The notes: generated by a model from the sequence alone, not told the origin. A stretch of 64,000 nucleotides of DNA from Gammaproteobacteria bacterium (GCA_022599775.1 JAHZLQ010000042.1:109491-173490), one strand, 5' to 3'; numbered from the stretch's first letter, positions 1-8,635 are shown. Numbers and translations: made by a program.

Positions 1-625
1 GGTCCACTGCTTCGTGCGTCGGACCGGCCGTGACGACGGCGTGGACGCCTTGCAGCGGACCGCCCGAGAGCGCTTGCGCCAGCCGCGCGACCAGCTCCAG
101 AGGGTCCAGCATGCGTCCGTCACCGGTTTCGCCGCAGGCCTGCGAGCCGCTGCCGGGGCCGAACAGTGTCACGCCACGATCCTGCAGCGCGCGGGCGTTG
201 GCCTGGGTTGCGGGATTGGCCCACATCAGGCGGTTCATCGCCGGTGCGCAGAAGATCGGCCGGTCGGTGGCCAGACACAGCGTAGACAGCAGATCGTCCG
301 CGAAGCCGTGCGCGAGCCGCGCCAGGGCGTTGGCGGACGCCGGGGCGATCAGAATCGCATCCGGCCAGCGCGCCAGCTCGATATGCCCCATCGCAGCTTC
401 ACCGGCCTCGTCCCACAGCGACTGGCGCACCGGGCGGCCGGACACCGCCTGGAACGTCTGTGGTCCGACAAAGCGCGTCGCGGCTTCGGTCATGACCACC
501 TGTACATCGGCGCCCGCATCCTTGAGCCGGCGCACCAGATCGGCCGATTTGTACGCGGCGATACCGCCCGTCACGCCCAGCAGGACGCGCCGGCCGGCCA
601 GCGATGGGGTGGGGACGTTCGACAT
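1..625 (-). CDS. coaBC: CoaBC (Dfp) phosphopantothenoylcysteine decarboxylase/synthetase, 3' part outside window
   Basis: Bifunctional coenzyme A enzyme: it conjugates cysteine to 4'-phosphopantothenate and decarboxylates the product to 4'-phosphopantetheine. Read from the ATG at 625, the protein starts MSNVPTPSLAGRRVLLGVTG and shows the flavoprotein decarboxylase signatures GVTGGIAAYKS, IAPASANALARLA and the substrate clamp APAMNRLMW. About 208 codons are visible; the frame runs off the left edge at the start of the CoaB half (VVTAGPTHEAVD). An upstream ATG is out of frame. It is divergent from radC, an arrangement also found in E. coli (dfp/radC). Family identity is clear; completeness cannot be judged. 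Confidence 0.95.
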   Translation of the reverse strand, partial: MSNVPTPSLAGRRVLLGVTGGIAAYKSADLVRRLKDAGADVQVVMTEAATRFVGPQTFQAVSGRPVRQSLWDEAGEAAMGHIELARWPDAILIAPASANALARLAHGFADDLLSTLCLATDRPIFCAPAMNRLMWANPATQANARALQDRGVTLFGPGSGSQACGETGDGRMLDPLELVARLAQALSGGPLQGVHAVVTAGPTHEAVD

Positions 626-717
626 GCCGGCATTTTAGTGCCGATACGCGTCCGCGTGCTTGACCGTGTCGAACAGCCCCCTCACGCCTCACGCCCAAGC
701 GCGCTAGGATTCGAGGC

Positions 718-1389
718 ATGGGGATCAAGGACTGGCCCGCCGCCGAGCGGCCGCGTGAGCGGCTGCTGCAACAAGGCGCCGCAGCGCTCACCGACGCAGA
801 GCTGCTGGCGATCTTTTTGCGCACCGGTATCCCCGGCGCCAGCGCGCTGGACCTGGCGCGGCAGCTGCTCTCGCATTTCGGCGGATTGCGCGGCTTGCTC
901 GCCGCGGATCTGGCTTCGTTCTCGGCCGTCAAGGGCATGGGCGATGCCAAGTACGCGCAGCTTCAGGCTGCCCTGGAAATGGCGCGCCGCCATCTTGCCG
1001 AGCAGTTGCCGCAGCGCGATGCCCTGAAGAATCCCGAAGATGCGCGCCGCTGGTTACAGGTACGCCTGCGCGACGAGCCTGTGGAGATTTTCGGGATGCT
1101 GTTGCTGGACAACCAGCACCGCGTGATCAGTTTCGATGCGCTGTCGCACGGCACGATCGACGGTGCCTCGGTGTATCCGCGTGAGGTCGTCAAGCGCGTG
1201 CTGGCCAAAAATGCCGCCGCGGTGATTCTGGCGCACAATCATCCTTCGGGCGTATCCGAACCGTCGCCGGCCGATCGCTCGCTGACCGAGCGTCTGCGTC
1301 AGGCGCTGGCTTTGGTCGACGTGCGCGTCCTCGACCATATCGTGGTCGGCGAGACGCTCACCAGCTTTGCCGAGCGCGGCTGGATTTGA
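718..1389 (+). CDS. radC: RadC family JAMM/MPN+ domain protein
   Basis: 223 residues, the usual RadC length. An N-terminal helix-hairpin-helix-like region ([15 protein letters not shown], then [12 protein letters not shown]) precedes the JAMM metal-binding motif [14 protein letters not shown], with H173, H175 and D186 as predicted zinc ligands. Despite the historic DNA-repair name, the role of RadC is unsettled. It lies between divergent coaBC and the rpmB-rpmG promoter, as in many gammaproteobacteria. The ATG at 718 is the only reasonable start. Confidence 0.95.
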   Translation: MGIKDWPAAERPRERLLQQGAAALTDAELLAIFLRTGIPGASALDLARQLLSHFGGLRGLLAADLASFSAVKGMGDAKYAQLQAALEMARRHLAEQLPQRDALKNPEDARRWLQVRLRDEPVEIFGMLLLDNQHRVISFDALSHGTIDGASVYPREVVKRVLAKNAAAVILAHNHPSGVSEPSPADRSLTERLRQALALVDVRVLDHIVVGETLTSFAERGWI

Positions 1390-1434
1390 GCCGTTTTCAG
1401 GGCGCCTGGGCCTCCATCGCGGAGAGCCGTATGC

Positions 1435-1463
1435 TTGCCCGGCCCGGAAGACTCTGATATAAA
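1435..1463 (+). promoter_or_regulatory. sigma-70-type promoter for rpmB-rpmG
   Basis: TTGCCC (1435-1440), a 17-bp spacer and TATAAA (1458-1463). Placement about 70 bp before rpmB fits a strong ribosomal-protein promoter with a short leader; the leader contains a small GTCC/GGAC hairpin. Inferred from sequence only. Confidence 0.6.
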
Positions 1464-1530
1464 GCCGCGCTCTTTTCGGCGTCCTCCACGGACAGCCGCA
1501 ATCTACCGTCTGCATTTGGAAATTTTGGTC

Positions 1531-1767
1531 ATGTCCAGAGTCTGTCAGGTCACCGGCAAGCGCCCGATGGTCGGCAACAACGTCTCGCACGCGAACAACA
1601 AGACGCGTCGTCGTTTCCTGCCGAATCTCCACACGCATCGCTTCTGGGTCGAATCGGAAAAGCGCTACGTGACCCTGCGCTTGTCGTCCAAGGCCATGCG
1701 CATCATCGACAAGAAGGGCATCGATGCCGTTCTGTCGGACGTGCGTGCACGCGGCGAAAAGGTCTGA
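1531..1767 (+). CDS. rpmB: 50S ribosomal protein L28
   Basis: 78 residues, the same length as E. coli L28. The start [20 protein letters not shown] and the motif [15 protein letters not shown] are typical L28 sequence. The open frame extends upstream to 1435, but the ATG at 1531 gives the family start. It is followed after 10 bp by rpmG, forming the conserved rpmBG operon that encodes two large-subunit proteins. Confidence 0.98.
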   Translation: MSRVCQVTGKRPMVGNNVSHANNKTRRRFLPNLHTHRFWVESEKRYVTLRLSSKAMRIIDKKGIDAVLSDVRARGEKV

Positions 1768-1777
1768 GGATTAAGTA

Positions 1778-1945
1778 ATGGCGAAGAAAGAACGTGACAA
1801 GATCCGCCTGATTTCCACCGCGGAAACCGGCTACTTCTACACCACGACCAAGAACAAGAAGAACACTCCGGACAAGCTGGAGTTCAAGAAGTACGATCCA
1901 GTGGCGCGCAAGCACGTTGTCTTCAAGGAAGGCAAGATCAAGTAG
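1778..1945 (+). CDS. rpmG: 50S ribosomal protein L33
   Basis: 55 residues starting [20 protein letters not shown] and containing [18 protein letters not shown] and a lysine-rich C-terminus (FKEGKIK), all diagnostic of L33. The CxxC zinc-ribbon cysteines found in some L33 forms are absent, so this is the zinc-independent type. An AGGA ribosome-binding site precedes the ATG. Last gene of the rpmBG operon, ended by the hairpin at 2003-2028. Confidence 0.97.
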   Translation: MAKKERDKIRLISTAETGYFYTTTKNKKNTPDKLEFKKYDPVARKHVVFKEGKIK

Positions 1946-2002
1946 CGCGTTGCGGCTGCGCCTCAGGCGCGCCGCACCGGTTGAAAAGTTTCAGGTTTGC
2001 AG

Positions 2003-2028
2003 AAAGGCCCGCGCGATGCGGGCCTTTT
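2003..2028 (+). terminator. rho-independent terminator after rpmBG
   Basis: Stem AAAGGCCCGC (2003-2012) pairs with GCGGGCCTTT (2018-2027) around a 5-nt loop and runs into T residues. The A-flanked stem could also act on the opposite strand. Confidence 0.85.
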
Positions 2029-2098
2029 GCGCTGTCGGGACGACAGTCCCGATCCACCGGCATAAGATGCCGCCGTTCTCACGCGATGGTTCGGGGGC

Positions 2099-3538
2099 AT
2101 GGCCGAGACTCAGCATCCACACCACCGGCACTTGGAGCAGGCGCGCTCGCAGGTGATCGAGCTGCTGTCGCGGCAGGCGATCGAGCGGGATATCGTCAGC
2201 CGGTCCGAGAATCGCAATCAGGATGTGGTGGCCGGTCTGGTGGCGCGCCAGCAGCGCACCCAGTTGTCGCTGAGACTCGCTCAATTCCACCCGGCCGACG
2301 TCGCCTTCGTGCTTGAGGCGCTGGCCCCGGAGGCGCGCGCCGCGGCCTGGGATCTGGTGGGCCACGATCGTCGCGGCGCGGTACTGCTGGAGGCCGCCGA
2401 CGCCGTTCGCCGTCAGTTGGTGGCGGCGATGCCGGCCGATGAGATCGCGGCGACGGTGGCGCCGCTGGATTCGGACGATATCGCCGATCTGATCGCCGAA
2501 CTGCCGGACGAGCAGCGTGCCGATGTGCTGGCGCGGCTGGACCAGTCCGATCAGGCGGCGGTGCGTTCCGTGCTGTCGTTTCCGGATGGCACCGTCGGCG
2601 CCGAGATGGACCTGGACTTCGTTTCGGTGCGGGAAGACGCCTCGCTCGATGCCGTATTGCGCTATCTGCGGCGTCGCGGCCGCCTGCCGGACGACACCAA
2701 CCAGATCTTCGTCGTGGACCGTCAGAACCACCTTCGCGGGGTGCTCTCGCTGGAACATCTGCTGCTGGGCGATCCGGAGCAGAGCGTGGCCGAGCTGATG
2801 GACGCCAATCCGCGTCTGTTCTACACCGACGATCCGGTGCACGAGGCGGTCGGCGCCTTCGAACGCTACGACCTGATCACGGCGCCGGTGCTCAATCTTC
2901 AGAATCAGGTAGTGGGCCGCATCACCGTGGATTCGGTGCTCGACAGCCTCAACGAACGTCTGCAGCGACAGCGCCTGGAAGAAGTCGGCCTGTCCGAGGA
3001 TCAGGACGTGTATGCCCCGATACCGCAGGCGGCGCGCGAACGCTGGGCCTGGCTCGGCATCAATCTGGCGACGGCCTTCATCAGCTCGCGCGTGATCGGC
3101 GCCTTCGAGGACATCATCCTGCAATTGGTGGCCTTGGCCACGCTGATGCCGATTGTCGCCAGCATGGGTGGCAATACCGGCAACCAGACCGTGGCCCTGG
3201 TGATTCGCGGTCTGGCCCTGGGCCAGCTTGGCGGCCCTCAACTCAAGCGCTTGGTCTGGCGTGAGCTGGCGGTGAGTGCCTACAACGGCGTGATCTGGGG
3301 GGCGGTGCTGGGTTTGGCTGCGCTGCTGCTCTACCAGAACCTCGGCCTGGCGCTGGTGATCTCGGTGGCGATGCTGCTCAACTTGATCGTGGCGGCCACG
3401 GTGGGCATCTTCGCGCCGGTGCTGCTTGATCGCTTCGGGCGCGATCCGGTGCGCGGCAGCAGCATCATCCTGACCTTTGCCACCGACAGCATGGGCTTCC
3501 TGATCTTCCTCGGCTTGGCCTCGTTGGTGCTGACCTGA
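2099..3538 (+). CDS. mgtE: MgtE family magnesium transporter
   Basis: 479 residues in the MgtE layout: a cytoplasmic superhelical N-domain (about 1-135, with FHPADVAFVLEAL), a tandem CBS pair (about 140-260, with DTNQIFVVDRQNHLRGVLSL), and a five-helix membrane domain from about 285. The membrane domain carries MPIVASMGGNTGNQT, with the GGNTGNQ signature starting near residue 357, and ends with the conserved pore aspartate region TDSMGFLIFLGLASL. It is an inner-membrane Mg2+ channel gated by Mg2+ binding to the cytosolic domains. It has no obvious operon partner. Confidence 0.95.
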   Translation: MAETQHPHHRHLEQARSQVIELLSRQAIERDIVSRSENRNQDVVAGLVARQQRTQLSLRLAQFHPADVAFVLEALAPEARAAAWDLVGHDRRGAVLLEAADAVRRQLVAAMPADEIAATVAPLDSDDIADLIAELPDEQRADVLARLDQSDQAAVRSVLSFPDGTVGAEMDLDFVSVREDASLDAVLRYLRRRGRLPDDTNQIFVVDRQNHLRGVLSLEHLLLGDPEQSVAELMDANPRLFYTDDPVHEAVGAFERYDLITAPVLNLQNQVVGRITVDSVLDSLNERLQRQRLEEVGLSEDQDVYAPIPQAARERWAWLGINLATAFISSRVIGAFEDIILQLVALATLMPIVASMGGNTGNQTVALVIRGLALGQLGGPQLKRLVWRELAVSAYNGVIWGAVLGLAALLLYQNLGLALVISVAMLLNLIVAATVGIFAPVLLDRFGRDPVRGSSIILTFATDSMGFLIFLGLASLVLT

Positions 3539-3624
3539 TCCGGTGCGAGACGGATCCCGCCGCTATTGTTCGAGCGCGGCCCATGTCCTAAAGTGCGCGG
3601 CCCGAACTTCGTGGGCTCTGGCCG

Positions 3625-4239
3625 ATGATGGACGCAAGCCGAAGCGAGTCGCTGATCGCCGCCGGACGGTTGTTTCACCAGCGCGGCTGGGTGCCGGCCA
3701 GCGGCGGCAATTTTTCGTACAAGATTGACGCTGATCGCATCGCGATCACAGCCAGTGGTTGTCACAAAGGCGAGCTTTCGGACGCGGACCTGATGCTGGT
3801 CGACGCCGCCGGCCGCGCGATTGATCGCGCGCGCCGATCTTCGGCCGAAACCCTGCTGCATTGCCAGATCTATGCGCGGGATGCCGGTGCGGCAGCGATC
3901 TTTCATACGCATTCGGTGGCATCCACGGTGCTGTCACGAAGTCGGAATAGCCTGCGCCTCGCCGATTTCGAGCTGCTCAAGATTCTTGAGGGGATAGAAA
4001 CCCACGAAGCCGCTGTCGAAATCCCCGTGTTCGAGAATGATCAGGATATCCGGCGACTGGCGGCGCAGGTCGATGCCGCGATGCTGAACGGACAAGGACG
4101 CCACGGTTATCTGATCCGCGGGCACGGTCTGTATGCCTGGGGCTCAAGTGTGGAGCTGGCCCGCTATCGAATCGAGGCGCTGGAATTCATGTTCCAGTGC
4201 GAACTGGAAGCCGCGCGCGTCGGCGGATCGAGTGACTGA
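3625..4239 (+). CDS. mtnB: methylthioribulose-1-phosphate dehydratase
   Basis: 204 residues of the class II aldolase/adducin fold. N-terminal GWVPASGGNFSYK, ITASGCHKGEL, the zinc-ligand pair IFHTHS and RGHGLYAWG are typical of MtnB. It dehydrates 5-methylthioribulose-1-phosphate to the diketo intermediate of the methionine salvage pathway. Followed after 20 bp by mtnD and then mtnC, an evident salvage operon. The start is the first of two adjacent ATGs (MMDAS); either is possible. Confidence 0.93.
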   Translation: MMDASRSESLIAAGRLFHQRGWVPASGGNFSYKIDADRIAITASGCHKGELSDADLMLVDAAGRAIDRARRSSAETLLHCQIYARDAGAAAIFHTHSVASTVLSRSRNSLRLADFELLKILEGIETHEAAVEIPVFENDQDIRRLAAQVDAAMLNGQGRHGYLIRGHGLYAWGSSVELARYRIEALEFMFQCELEAARVGGSSD

Positions 4240-4259
4240 ATGAGTGGAGGAGCAAGAGC

Positions 4260-4820
4260 ATGAGCAAGCTGTCGATCTTTGCGGAGGGCAATCCGCATCG
4301 GGCCGAAGTGGTATACCGCGACTTTGATTCGATTCGGTCGAGTCTCGCTGCCATCGGGGTCGCGTTCGAGCGCTGGGAAGCCTCGCGTGAGCTGGATGCG
4401 CATGCCACGCAGGACGAGATCATCGAAGCCTATCGGGAGCCGATCGACCGGCTCATGCATCGCTACGGATTCAAGGCCGTGGACGTGATCTCGATGACGG
4501 CCGACAACCCCCAGAAGGAAGCGGCACGAGAGAAATTTCTGCACGAGCACACCCATGACGACTTTGAGGTCCGCTTTTTCGTCGAGGGCGAGGGCGTGTT
4601 CTACATCCGCACCAATGCCAAGGTCTACGCGATGCACTGCCTGCGCGGGGACCTGTTGTCCGTGCCGGCGAACACCACCCATTGGTTCGACATGGGGCCG
4701 AATCCGAATCTCAAGGCGATTCGGCTGTTCGTGAACCCGCAGGGCTGGGTGCCGGCCTTCACCGGCGACAACATCGCCGACCGCTTTCCCAGGCTTGACA
4801 CCCTGGATCGCGCCGCCTGA
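4260..4820 (+). CDS. mtnD: acireductone dioxygenase
   Basis: 186 residues, cupin fold. The metal-binding motif HEHTHDDFEVRFFVEG contains two histidines and a glutamate, and the fourth ligand lies in PANTTHWFDMG. The enzyme oxidises the acireductone of methionine salvage: with iron it yields the methionine precursor 2-keto-4-methylthiobutyrate, with nickel an off-pathway product plus CO. A GGAG ribosome-binding site precedes the ATG. Middle gene of mtnB-mtnD-mtnC. Confidence 0.95.
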   Translation: MSKLSIFAEGNPHRAEVVYRDFDSIRSSLAAIGVAFERWEASRELDAHATQDEIIEAYREPIDRLMHRYGFKAVDVISMTADNPQKEAAREKFLHEHTHDDFEVRFFVEGEGVFYIRTNAKVYAMHCLRGDLLSVPANTTHWFDMGPNPNLKAIRLFVNPQGWVPAFTGDNIADRFPRLDTLDRAA

Positions 4821-4842
4821 GCGCGGGGCGACTTCACCGATC

Positions 4843-5520
4843 ATGACCAAGGCCATCGTCACCGACATCGAGGGCACGACCTCGTCGATCGATTTCGTGC
4901 ATGAATCGCTGTTTCCGTATGCGCGCCAGCACATGCGGCAGTTCCTGCGTGACAACGCCGGCGACGAGAGGGTGCAGCTGGAGCTGCATGAAGTCGAAAA
5001 GGTCGAGGGCGAGGACCTGTCGCTGGACGATGCCGCCGACGTGCTGGAGCGCTGGATCGCCGAAGACCGCAAGTACACGCCGCTCAAGGCTTTGCAGGGC
5101 ATGATCTGGGCGCAGGGCTACGCGGCCGGTGAACTCAAGGGGCACGTTTATCCGGATACGCCTGATTACCTGCGACGCTGGCACCAAGCGGGCCTGAGCC
5201 TGTTCGTCTATTCCTCCGGATCGGTGGAGGCGCAGCAGCTGATTTTCGGGCATTCGCAGGCCGGCGATCTGCGGCCGCTGTTTTCCGGGTATTTCGATAC
5301 TCGGGTCGGCGCCAAGCGCGAGGTCGACGCCTATCGGCGCATTGCCGAACGGGTGGAACTGGCGCCGGATTCGATCCTGTTTCTGTCCGACATCGGTGCG
5401 GAACTCGATGCGGCCCAGGCCGCCGGCTTTCAGACCTGCCAGTTGCTGCGCGATGACAAGGCGGTGCCGGCCGAAGGCCACCGCCAGGCACGGGATTTCT
5501 CAGAGGTGATCCTGGGCTGA
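4843..5520 (+). CDS. mtnC: enolase-phosphatase E1
   Basis: 225 residues, HAD superfamily. The start MTKAIVTDIEGTTSSIDFVH contains the modified DxD motif (DIEGT) of E1; YSSGSVEAQQLIFGHS and FLSDIGAELDAAQAAG are the second and fourth HAD motifs. It enolises and dephosphorylates the diketo intermediate to acireductone, the substrate of MtnD next door. The frame is open upstream into mtnD, but the ATG at 4843 (22 bp after the mtnD stop) gives the family start. Confidence 0.95.
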   Translation: MTKAIVTDIEGTTSSIDFVHESLFPYARQHMRQFLRDNAGDERVQLELHEVEKVEGEDLSLDDAADVLERWIAEDRKYTPLKALQGMIWAQGYAAGELKGHVYPDTPDYLRRWHQAGLSLFVYSSGSVEAQQLIFGHSQAGDLRPLFSGYFDTRVGAKREVDAYRRIAERVELAPDSILFLSDIGAELDAAQAAGFQTCQLLRDDKAVPAEGHRQARDFSEVILG

Positions 5521-5586
5521 CGGCGAGACCGACATATCCGGAAAATGGCTGGACGGGGTCGTGCTCCGCCCGCAGCCTTTTTCGCC

Positions 5587-6126
5587 TCACGCCTCATGTC
5601 CAAACCGCCAATGCCAGGGTTCGTAGACGTAGCCGTGAGGATTCCCACGCGGGTAAGACAGTGAAAATCCGCAGTCGCCGGCGTGCCGTTGCAGCCAGGC
5701 GTAAGCCTCGGTCTGTTCGAACACCTCATCCACCGGCGGGCAGCCCGGCGTGCCGATGTCCAGCGCCCGTCCGGTGTGATGCTCGCTGCATCCCGGTGGG
5801 GCGTTGACGGCGAGAATCTCGGCCAGCGTGCGGCCGCGCTCGAGCTTCTGACGAATCAGCAGCGCCTGATAGTCGTAGCTGCGAAACGCGGACACCACGC
5901 TCAGCACCACACCGTCCGCGGCGGCGGCTTCGCGCATCCTCAGCCAGGCCTGCGCGGCCCGCGGCGTCAGGACCTTGTCGCGATGGTCAGTGCCGAGGCC
6001 CACGGGCGCCAGACGTCGCGCCTGCCGGTAGAGGGGCAGGGCGCGTCTGCTGATCTCGTCCGGGTCGACGCCGAGCTGGCCGAGTAGCGTCGCGAGATAG
6101 CGCTGGTCAGCGGTGTTCGGTTTCAT
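5587..6126 (-). CDS. VanY/LdcB-like D-alanyl-D-alanine carboxypeptidase family protein
   Basis: 179 residues, peptidase M15B-like. SEHHTGRALDIG is the SxHxxGxAxD zinc motif and EPWHWRF holds the third histidine. SAFRSYDYQ is the usual preceding motif. No signal peptide is visible (the N-terminus is MKPNTADQRYLATLLGQLGV), which is unusual for a periplasmic peptidoglycan peptidase and may suggest a cytoplasmic role in muropeptide recycling. It overlaps murI by 4 bp, so co-translation with the peptidoglycan-precursor gene is likely. Confidence 0.85.
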   Translation of the reverse strand: MKPNTADQRYLATLLGQLGVDPDEISRRALPLYRQARRLAPVGLGTDHRDKVLTPRAAQAWLRMREAAAADGVVLSVVSAFRSYDYQALLIRQKLERGRTLAEILAVNAPPGCSEHHTGRALDIGTPGCPPVDEVFEQTEAYAWLQRHAGDCGFSLSYPRGNPHGYVYEPWHWRFGHEA

Positions 6127-6962
6127 GAGGTGCTCAATCTCAGTTCGGAGGTCCAGGGCAGTGCCTGCGCCGGAAAATGCAGGCCCAGCAGCTGCTCGAT
6201 GGCTGTTTCCAGATGCGCGGGTTCACCGGAACTGAGGAACCGGTGGCGCGGGCAGCCGCGTCCGTCGTTGGCCAGCGCCCGTGTTTCGAGCACACGACCC
6301 AGTTGCCGTGCCACGGCCGGTGCCGGATCGATGATCGTGACGCCGGCCCCGGCGATGCGCGCGATCAGCGGTGCCACGAACGGGTAGTGCGTGCAGGCAA
6401 GCACGATACGGTCCGCGCCGGCATCGAGCATCGGCGCCAGCAAGTCGCGCAGCAGCGCTTCGGTGTCGGGCGATTCGAGCCGGCCCGCCTCGATCTGCTC
6501 TACCAGGCCGGGGCAGGGCTGATTGATCAGGCGTACATCCGCCGCGTAGCGCTGGGCGGTCTGGGCAAACAGGGCGCCGGCGAGTGTGCCCGGCGTCGCC
6601 AGCACGCCGACCACGCGGCTTTGCGTGGCTTTCGCCGCCGGTTTGACGGCCGGCTCCATGCCGATGAACGGCGTCTGCGGAAAGCGCGCGCGCAAGGCAT
6701 ACAGCGCCGCGGCCGAGGCCGCATTGCAGGCCACGACGATGGCCTTGCAACCCAAATCCAGCAAATGCACGGTAATCGCCTCGGCGTAACGCAGGATTTC
6801 CGTCGGGGGTCGCGGGCCGTACGGGATGTGCGCTTGGTCGGCGAAATAGATCGTCGATTCGGCGGGCCACTGCTGCCGGACTTCACGCCACACCGACAGT
6901 CCGCCGACGCCGGAGTCGAACAACCCGACCGGGGCGGTGCTGAGCGGGCGGTCAATCGCCAC
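6123..6962 (-). CDS. murI: glutamate racemase
   Basis: 279 residues. GLFDSGVGGLSVWREV (catalytic-site aspartate/serine), PYGPRP, the first catalytic cysteine in VACNAAS and the second in LACTHYPF identify MurI, which makes D-glutamate for peptidoglycan. The first cysteine motif reads CNAAS where the usual form is CNTAS, so a threonine is replaced by alanine. It overlaps cysQ by 11 bp upstream and the carboxypeptidase gene by 4 bp downstream. Confidence 0.93.
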   Translation of the reverse strand: MAIDRPLSTAPVGLFDSGVGGLSVWREVRQQWPAESTIYFADQAHIPYGPRPPTEILRYAEAITVHLLDLGCKAIVVACNAASAAALYALRARFPQTPFIGMEPAVKPAAKATQSRVVGVLATPGTLAGALFAQTAQRYAADVRLINQPCPGLVEQIEAGRLESPDTEALLRDLLAPMLDAGADRIVLACTHYPFVAPLIARIAGAGVTIIDPAPAVARQLGRVLETRALANDGRGCPRHRFLSSGEPAHLETAIEQLLGLHFPAQALPWTSELRLSTS

Positions 6963-7749
6963 GCAGACGCTCCGGCCAACCGAAGGCGGTGTCGCCCACG
7001 ACCACGAAGCCCGGATTGATCAGCGAGGCCTTCTGGTTGTAGCGCAGCGGCGTGAGTTCCGGCAGTCGCAGCACCGCACCGCCCGCCGCTTCGAGCACGC
7101 ATTGCCCGGCGGCCGTGTCCCATTCCGATGTGGGGCCGGTACGCGGATACAGGTCGGCTTCACCTTCGGCGATCGCGCAGAACTTCAGCGAGCTTCCGCG
7201 TGACAGGGCGTGATGTTCGGGCAGGCGCTGCATCATGGCCTGAAGCTGCGTGTCCTGGTGCGAGCGGCTGACGAAGATGCTCGGCGTGCCGGGAACCGTC
7301 CGTGTCCGGATCGGTACGCGTCCGGACGCGTCGGTGCGATGGGCGCTGTGTCCGCGCCGGGCGCTGTAGATCTTGCCGCTGGTCGGTGCGTAAACCACTC
7401 CGAGAATCGGGCGGTCATCCTCGATCAAGGCGATGTTGACCGAGAACTCGCCGTTCCTGCGGACGAACTCCCGCGTTCCGTCCAGCGGATCGACCAGCCA
7501 GTAGCGGTGCCAGCCGGCGCGTTCCTCGAAGTCGGCATGGTGGCCCTCTTCGGACAGCACCGGATACTCTGGGGTCAGCGCCGACAGACGCCGCTCGATG
7601 ATGCGATGCGCCGCCAGATCGGCCTGCGTCACGGGTGAATCGTCGGCTTTCTCCTGCACGTCGAAATCGCTGCCATAGACGCGCAGGATCGCTTCGCCGG
7701 CGCTTAGGGCGATGGCTTCCACGGTCTCAAGCAGTGACGGGTCTGGCAT
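6952..7749 (-). CDS. cysQ: 3'(2'),5'-bisphosphate nucleotidase CysQ
   Basis: 265 residues of the inositol-monophosphatase superfamily. Metal-binding motifs are LSEEG, VDPLDGTREF and the C-terminal SEWDTAAGQCVLEAAGG. It converts 3'-phosphoadenosine-5'-phosphate to AMP and clears a by-product of sulfate assimilation. First gene of the leftward cysQ-murI-carboxypeptidase block and divergent from yrfG, with 65 bp between starts. Confidence 0.93.
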   Translation of the reverse strand: MPDPSLLETVEAIALSAGEAILRVYGSDFDVQEKADDSPVTQADLAAHRIIERRLSALTPEYPVLSEEGHHADFEERAGWHRYWLVDPLDGTREFVRRNGEFSVNIALIEDDRPILGVVYAPTSGKIYSARRGHSAHRTDASGRVPIRTRTVPGTPSIFVSRSHQDTQLQAMMQRLPEHHALSRGSSLKFCAIAEGEADLYPRTGPTSEWDTAAGQCVLEAAGGAVLRLPELTPLRYNQKASLINPGFVVVGDTAFGWPERLRGD

Positions 7750-7814
7750 CGGATTCGGGGTCGTTGGCGCATTCGGAACAATGCCGCCAGTGGCAGCTGG
7801 TTATCATACCGGCC

Positions 7815-8474
7815 ATGCTCAACTGGGATGCCATCGACCATGTTCTGCTGGACATGGACGGCACGATACTCGACCTGTCTTTCGACAACCGTTTCTGGCG
7901 TGAGCTGGTGCCGCAACGCTATGCGCAGCGGCTTGGCCTGAGTCTGGAAGCGGCTATCGCCGAGTTGGAGCCGCAGTTTCGCAATACCCAGGGGCTCCTG
8001 CAGTGGTACTGCCTGGATCATTGGGGTGCGATCACCGGGCTCGACCTGGTGGCGATGAAGCGCGAGGTCCGTCACTGGATCGCGCCGTTGGACGGTGCGG
8101 TGGACTTTCTGGAGGCGGTGCGCGCGCATGGAAAGTCGCTGTGGCTGGTCACCAATGCGCATCGCGGCAGTCTTGAGGTCAAGCTCGCGCAGACCGGCCT
8201 CGGTGTGCATTTCGATTGCGTGGTGTCTTCGCATGACTTTGGTGCGCCCAAGGAGCACCCCGATTTCTGGGCCCGCTTGTCCGCCGCCTTTCCGTTCGTG
8301 CGCGAGCGTGCCTTGTTCGTCGACGATTCGCTGCCGGTGCTGCACGCGGCTCGTGCCTATGGGATTTCCGAGGTCGTTGCGATTCTCCGACCGGACAGCC
8401 GCCTGCCGCCGCGTGAGATCGAAGGCTTCAAGTCGGTGCTGTCGCTTGGGCAACTGCGACCGAATCAGCAATAA
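7815..8474 (+). CDS. yrfG: GMP/IMP 5'-nucleotidase YrfG
   Basis: 219 residues of the HAD superfamily. The first motif LDMDGTILDLSFDN, followed by FWRELVPQRYA, is characteristic of YrfG; LVTNAH and FVDDSLPVLHAA are motifs II and IV. It dephosphorylates purine nucleotides. The frame is open back to 7635 inside divergent cysQ, but the ATG at 7815 gives the normal length and start. Confidence 0.9.
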   Translation: MLNWDAIDHVLLDMDGTILDLSFDNRFWRELVPQRYAQRLGLSLEAAIAELEPQFRNTQGLLQWYCLDHWGAITGLDLVAMKREVRHWIAPLDGAVDFLEAVRAHGKSLWLVTNAHRGSLEVKLAQTGLGVHFDCVVSSHDFGAPKEHPDFWARLSAAFPFVRERALFVDDSLPVLHAARAYGISEVVAILRPDSRLPPREIEGFKSVLSLGQLRPNQQ

Positions 8475-8496
8475 CTGCCGGAAATTCGCGCAAGCT

Positions 8497-8510
8497 CCCC
8501 TATGTAGGGG
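8497..8510 (+). promoter_or_regulatory. 14-bp palindrome, candidate activator site, with -10 TAGAAT at 8534-8539
   Basis: CCCCTA-TG-TAGGGG is a perfect inverted repeat. A -10-like TAGAAT lies at 8534-8539 with no recognisable -35. The palindrome centre is about 42 bp before the start expected from that -10 (about 8546), the usual place of a class II activator. Directly downstream are three hairpins ending in a terminator. Inferred from spacing. Confidence 0.5.
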
Positions 8511-8544
8511 ACGCGCGACGCAAAGCAAGTCTCTAGAATTTTCC

Positions 8545-8635
8545 CAGCGGCGCTTCGGCGCTGCGCAGAGCTGAATGCCCACGCTCTGTCTGACCGGCAG
8601 TCTTAGGGCGGCTTTCCCGAGCCGCCCATTTTTTT
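8545..8635 (+). ncRNA. candidate small RNA between yrfG and the ABC permease gene
   Basis: No open frame fits this gap. Hairpin 1 is CAGCG (8545-8549)/CGCTG (8559-8563). Hairpin 2 is CAGAGC (8566-8571)/GCTCTG (8583-8588) with an 11-nt loop. Hairpin 3 is a terminator, GGGCGGC (8606-8612)/GCCGCCC (8621-8627), then A and seven T. With the -10 at 8534 the transcript would be about 90 nt. I do not recognise the family. It could instead be an elaborate 3' UTR of yrfG. Confidence 0.45.
8606..8635 (+). terminator. rho-independent terminator
   Basis: Seven-base-pair GC stem GGGCGGC/GCCGCCC with loop TTTCCCGA, followed by ATTTTTTT. It ends either yrfG transcripts or the candidate small RNA. Confidence 0.85.

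Noticed and set aside
14..1027. Long rightward frames over the first kilobase
   Set aside because: They are antisense or frame shadows of coaBC (leftward) and radC; the peptides are Arg/Ala-rich and match nothing, while the real frames carry clear family motifs.
3539..3624. SAM riboswitch before the methionine salvage genes
   Set aside because: The 86-bp gap lacks the multi-stem layout of SAM riboswitches.
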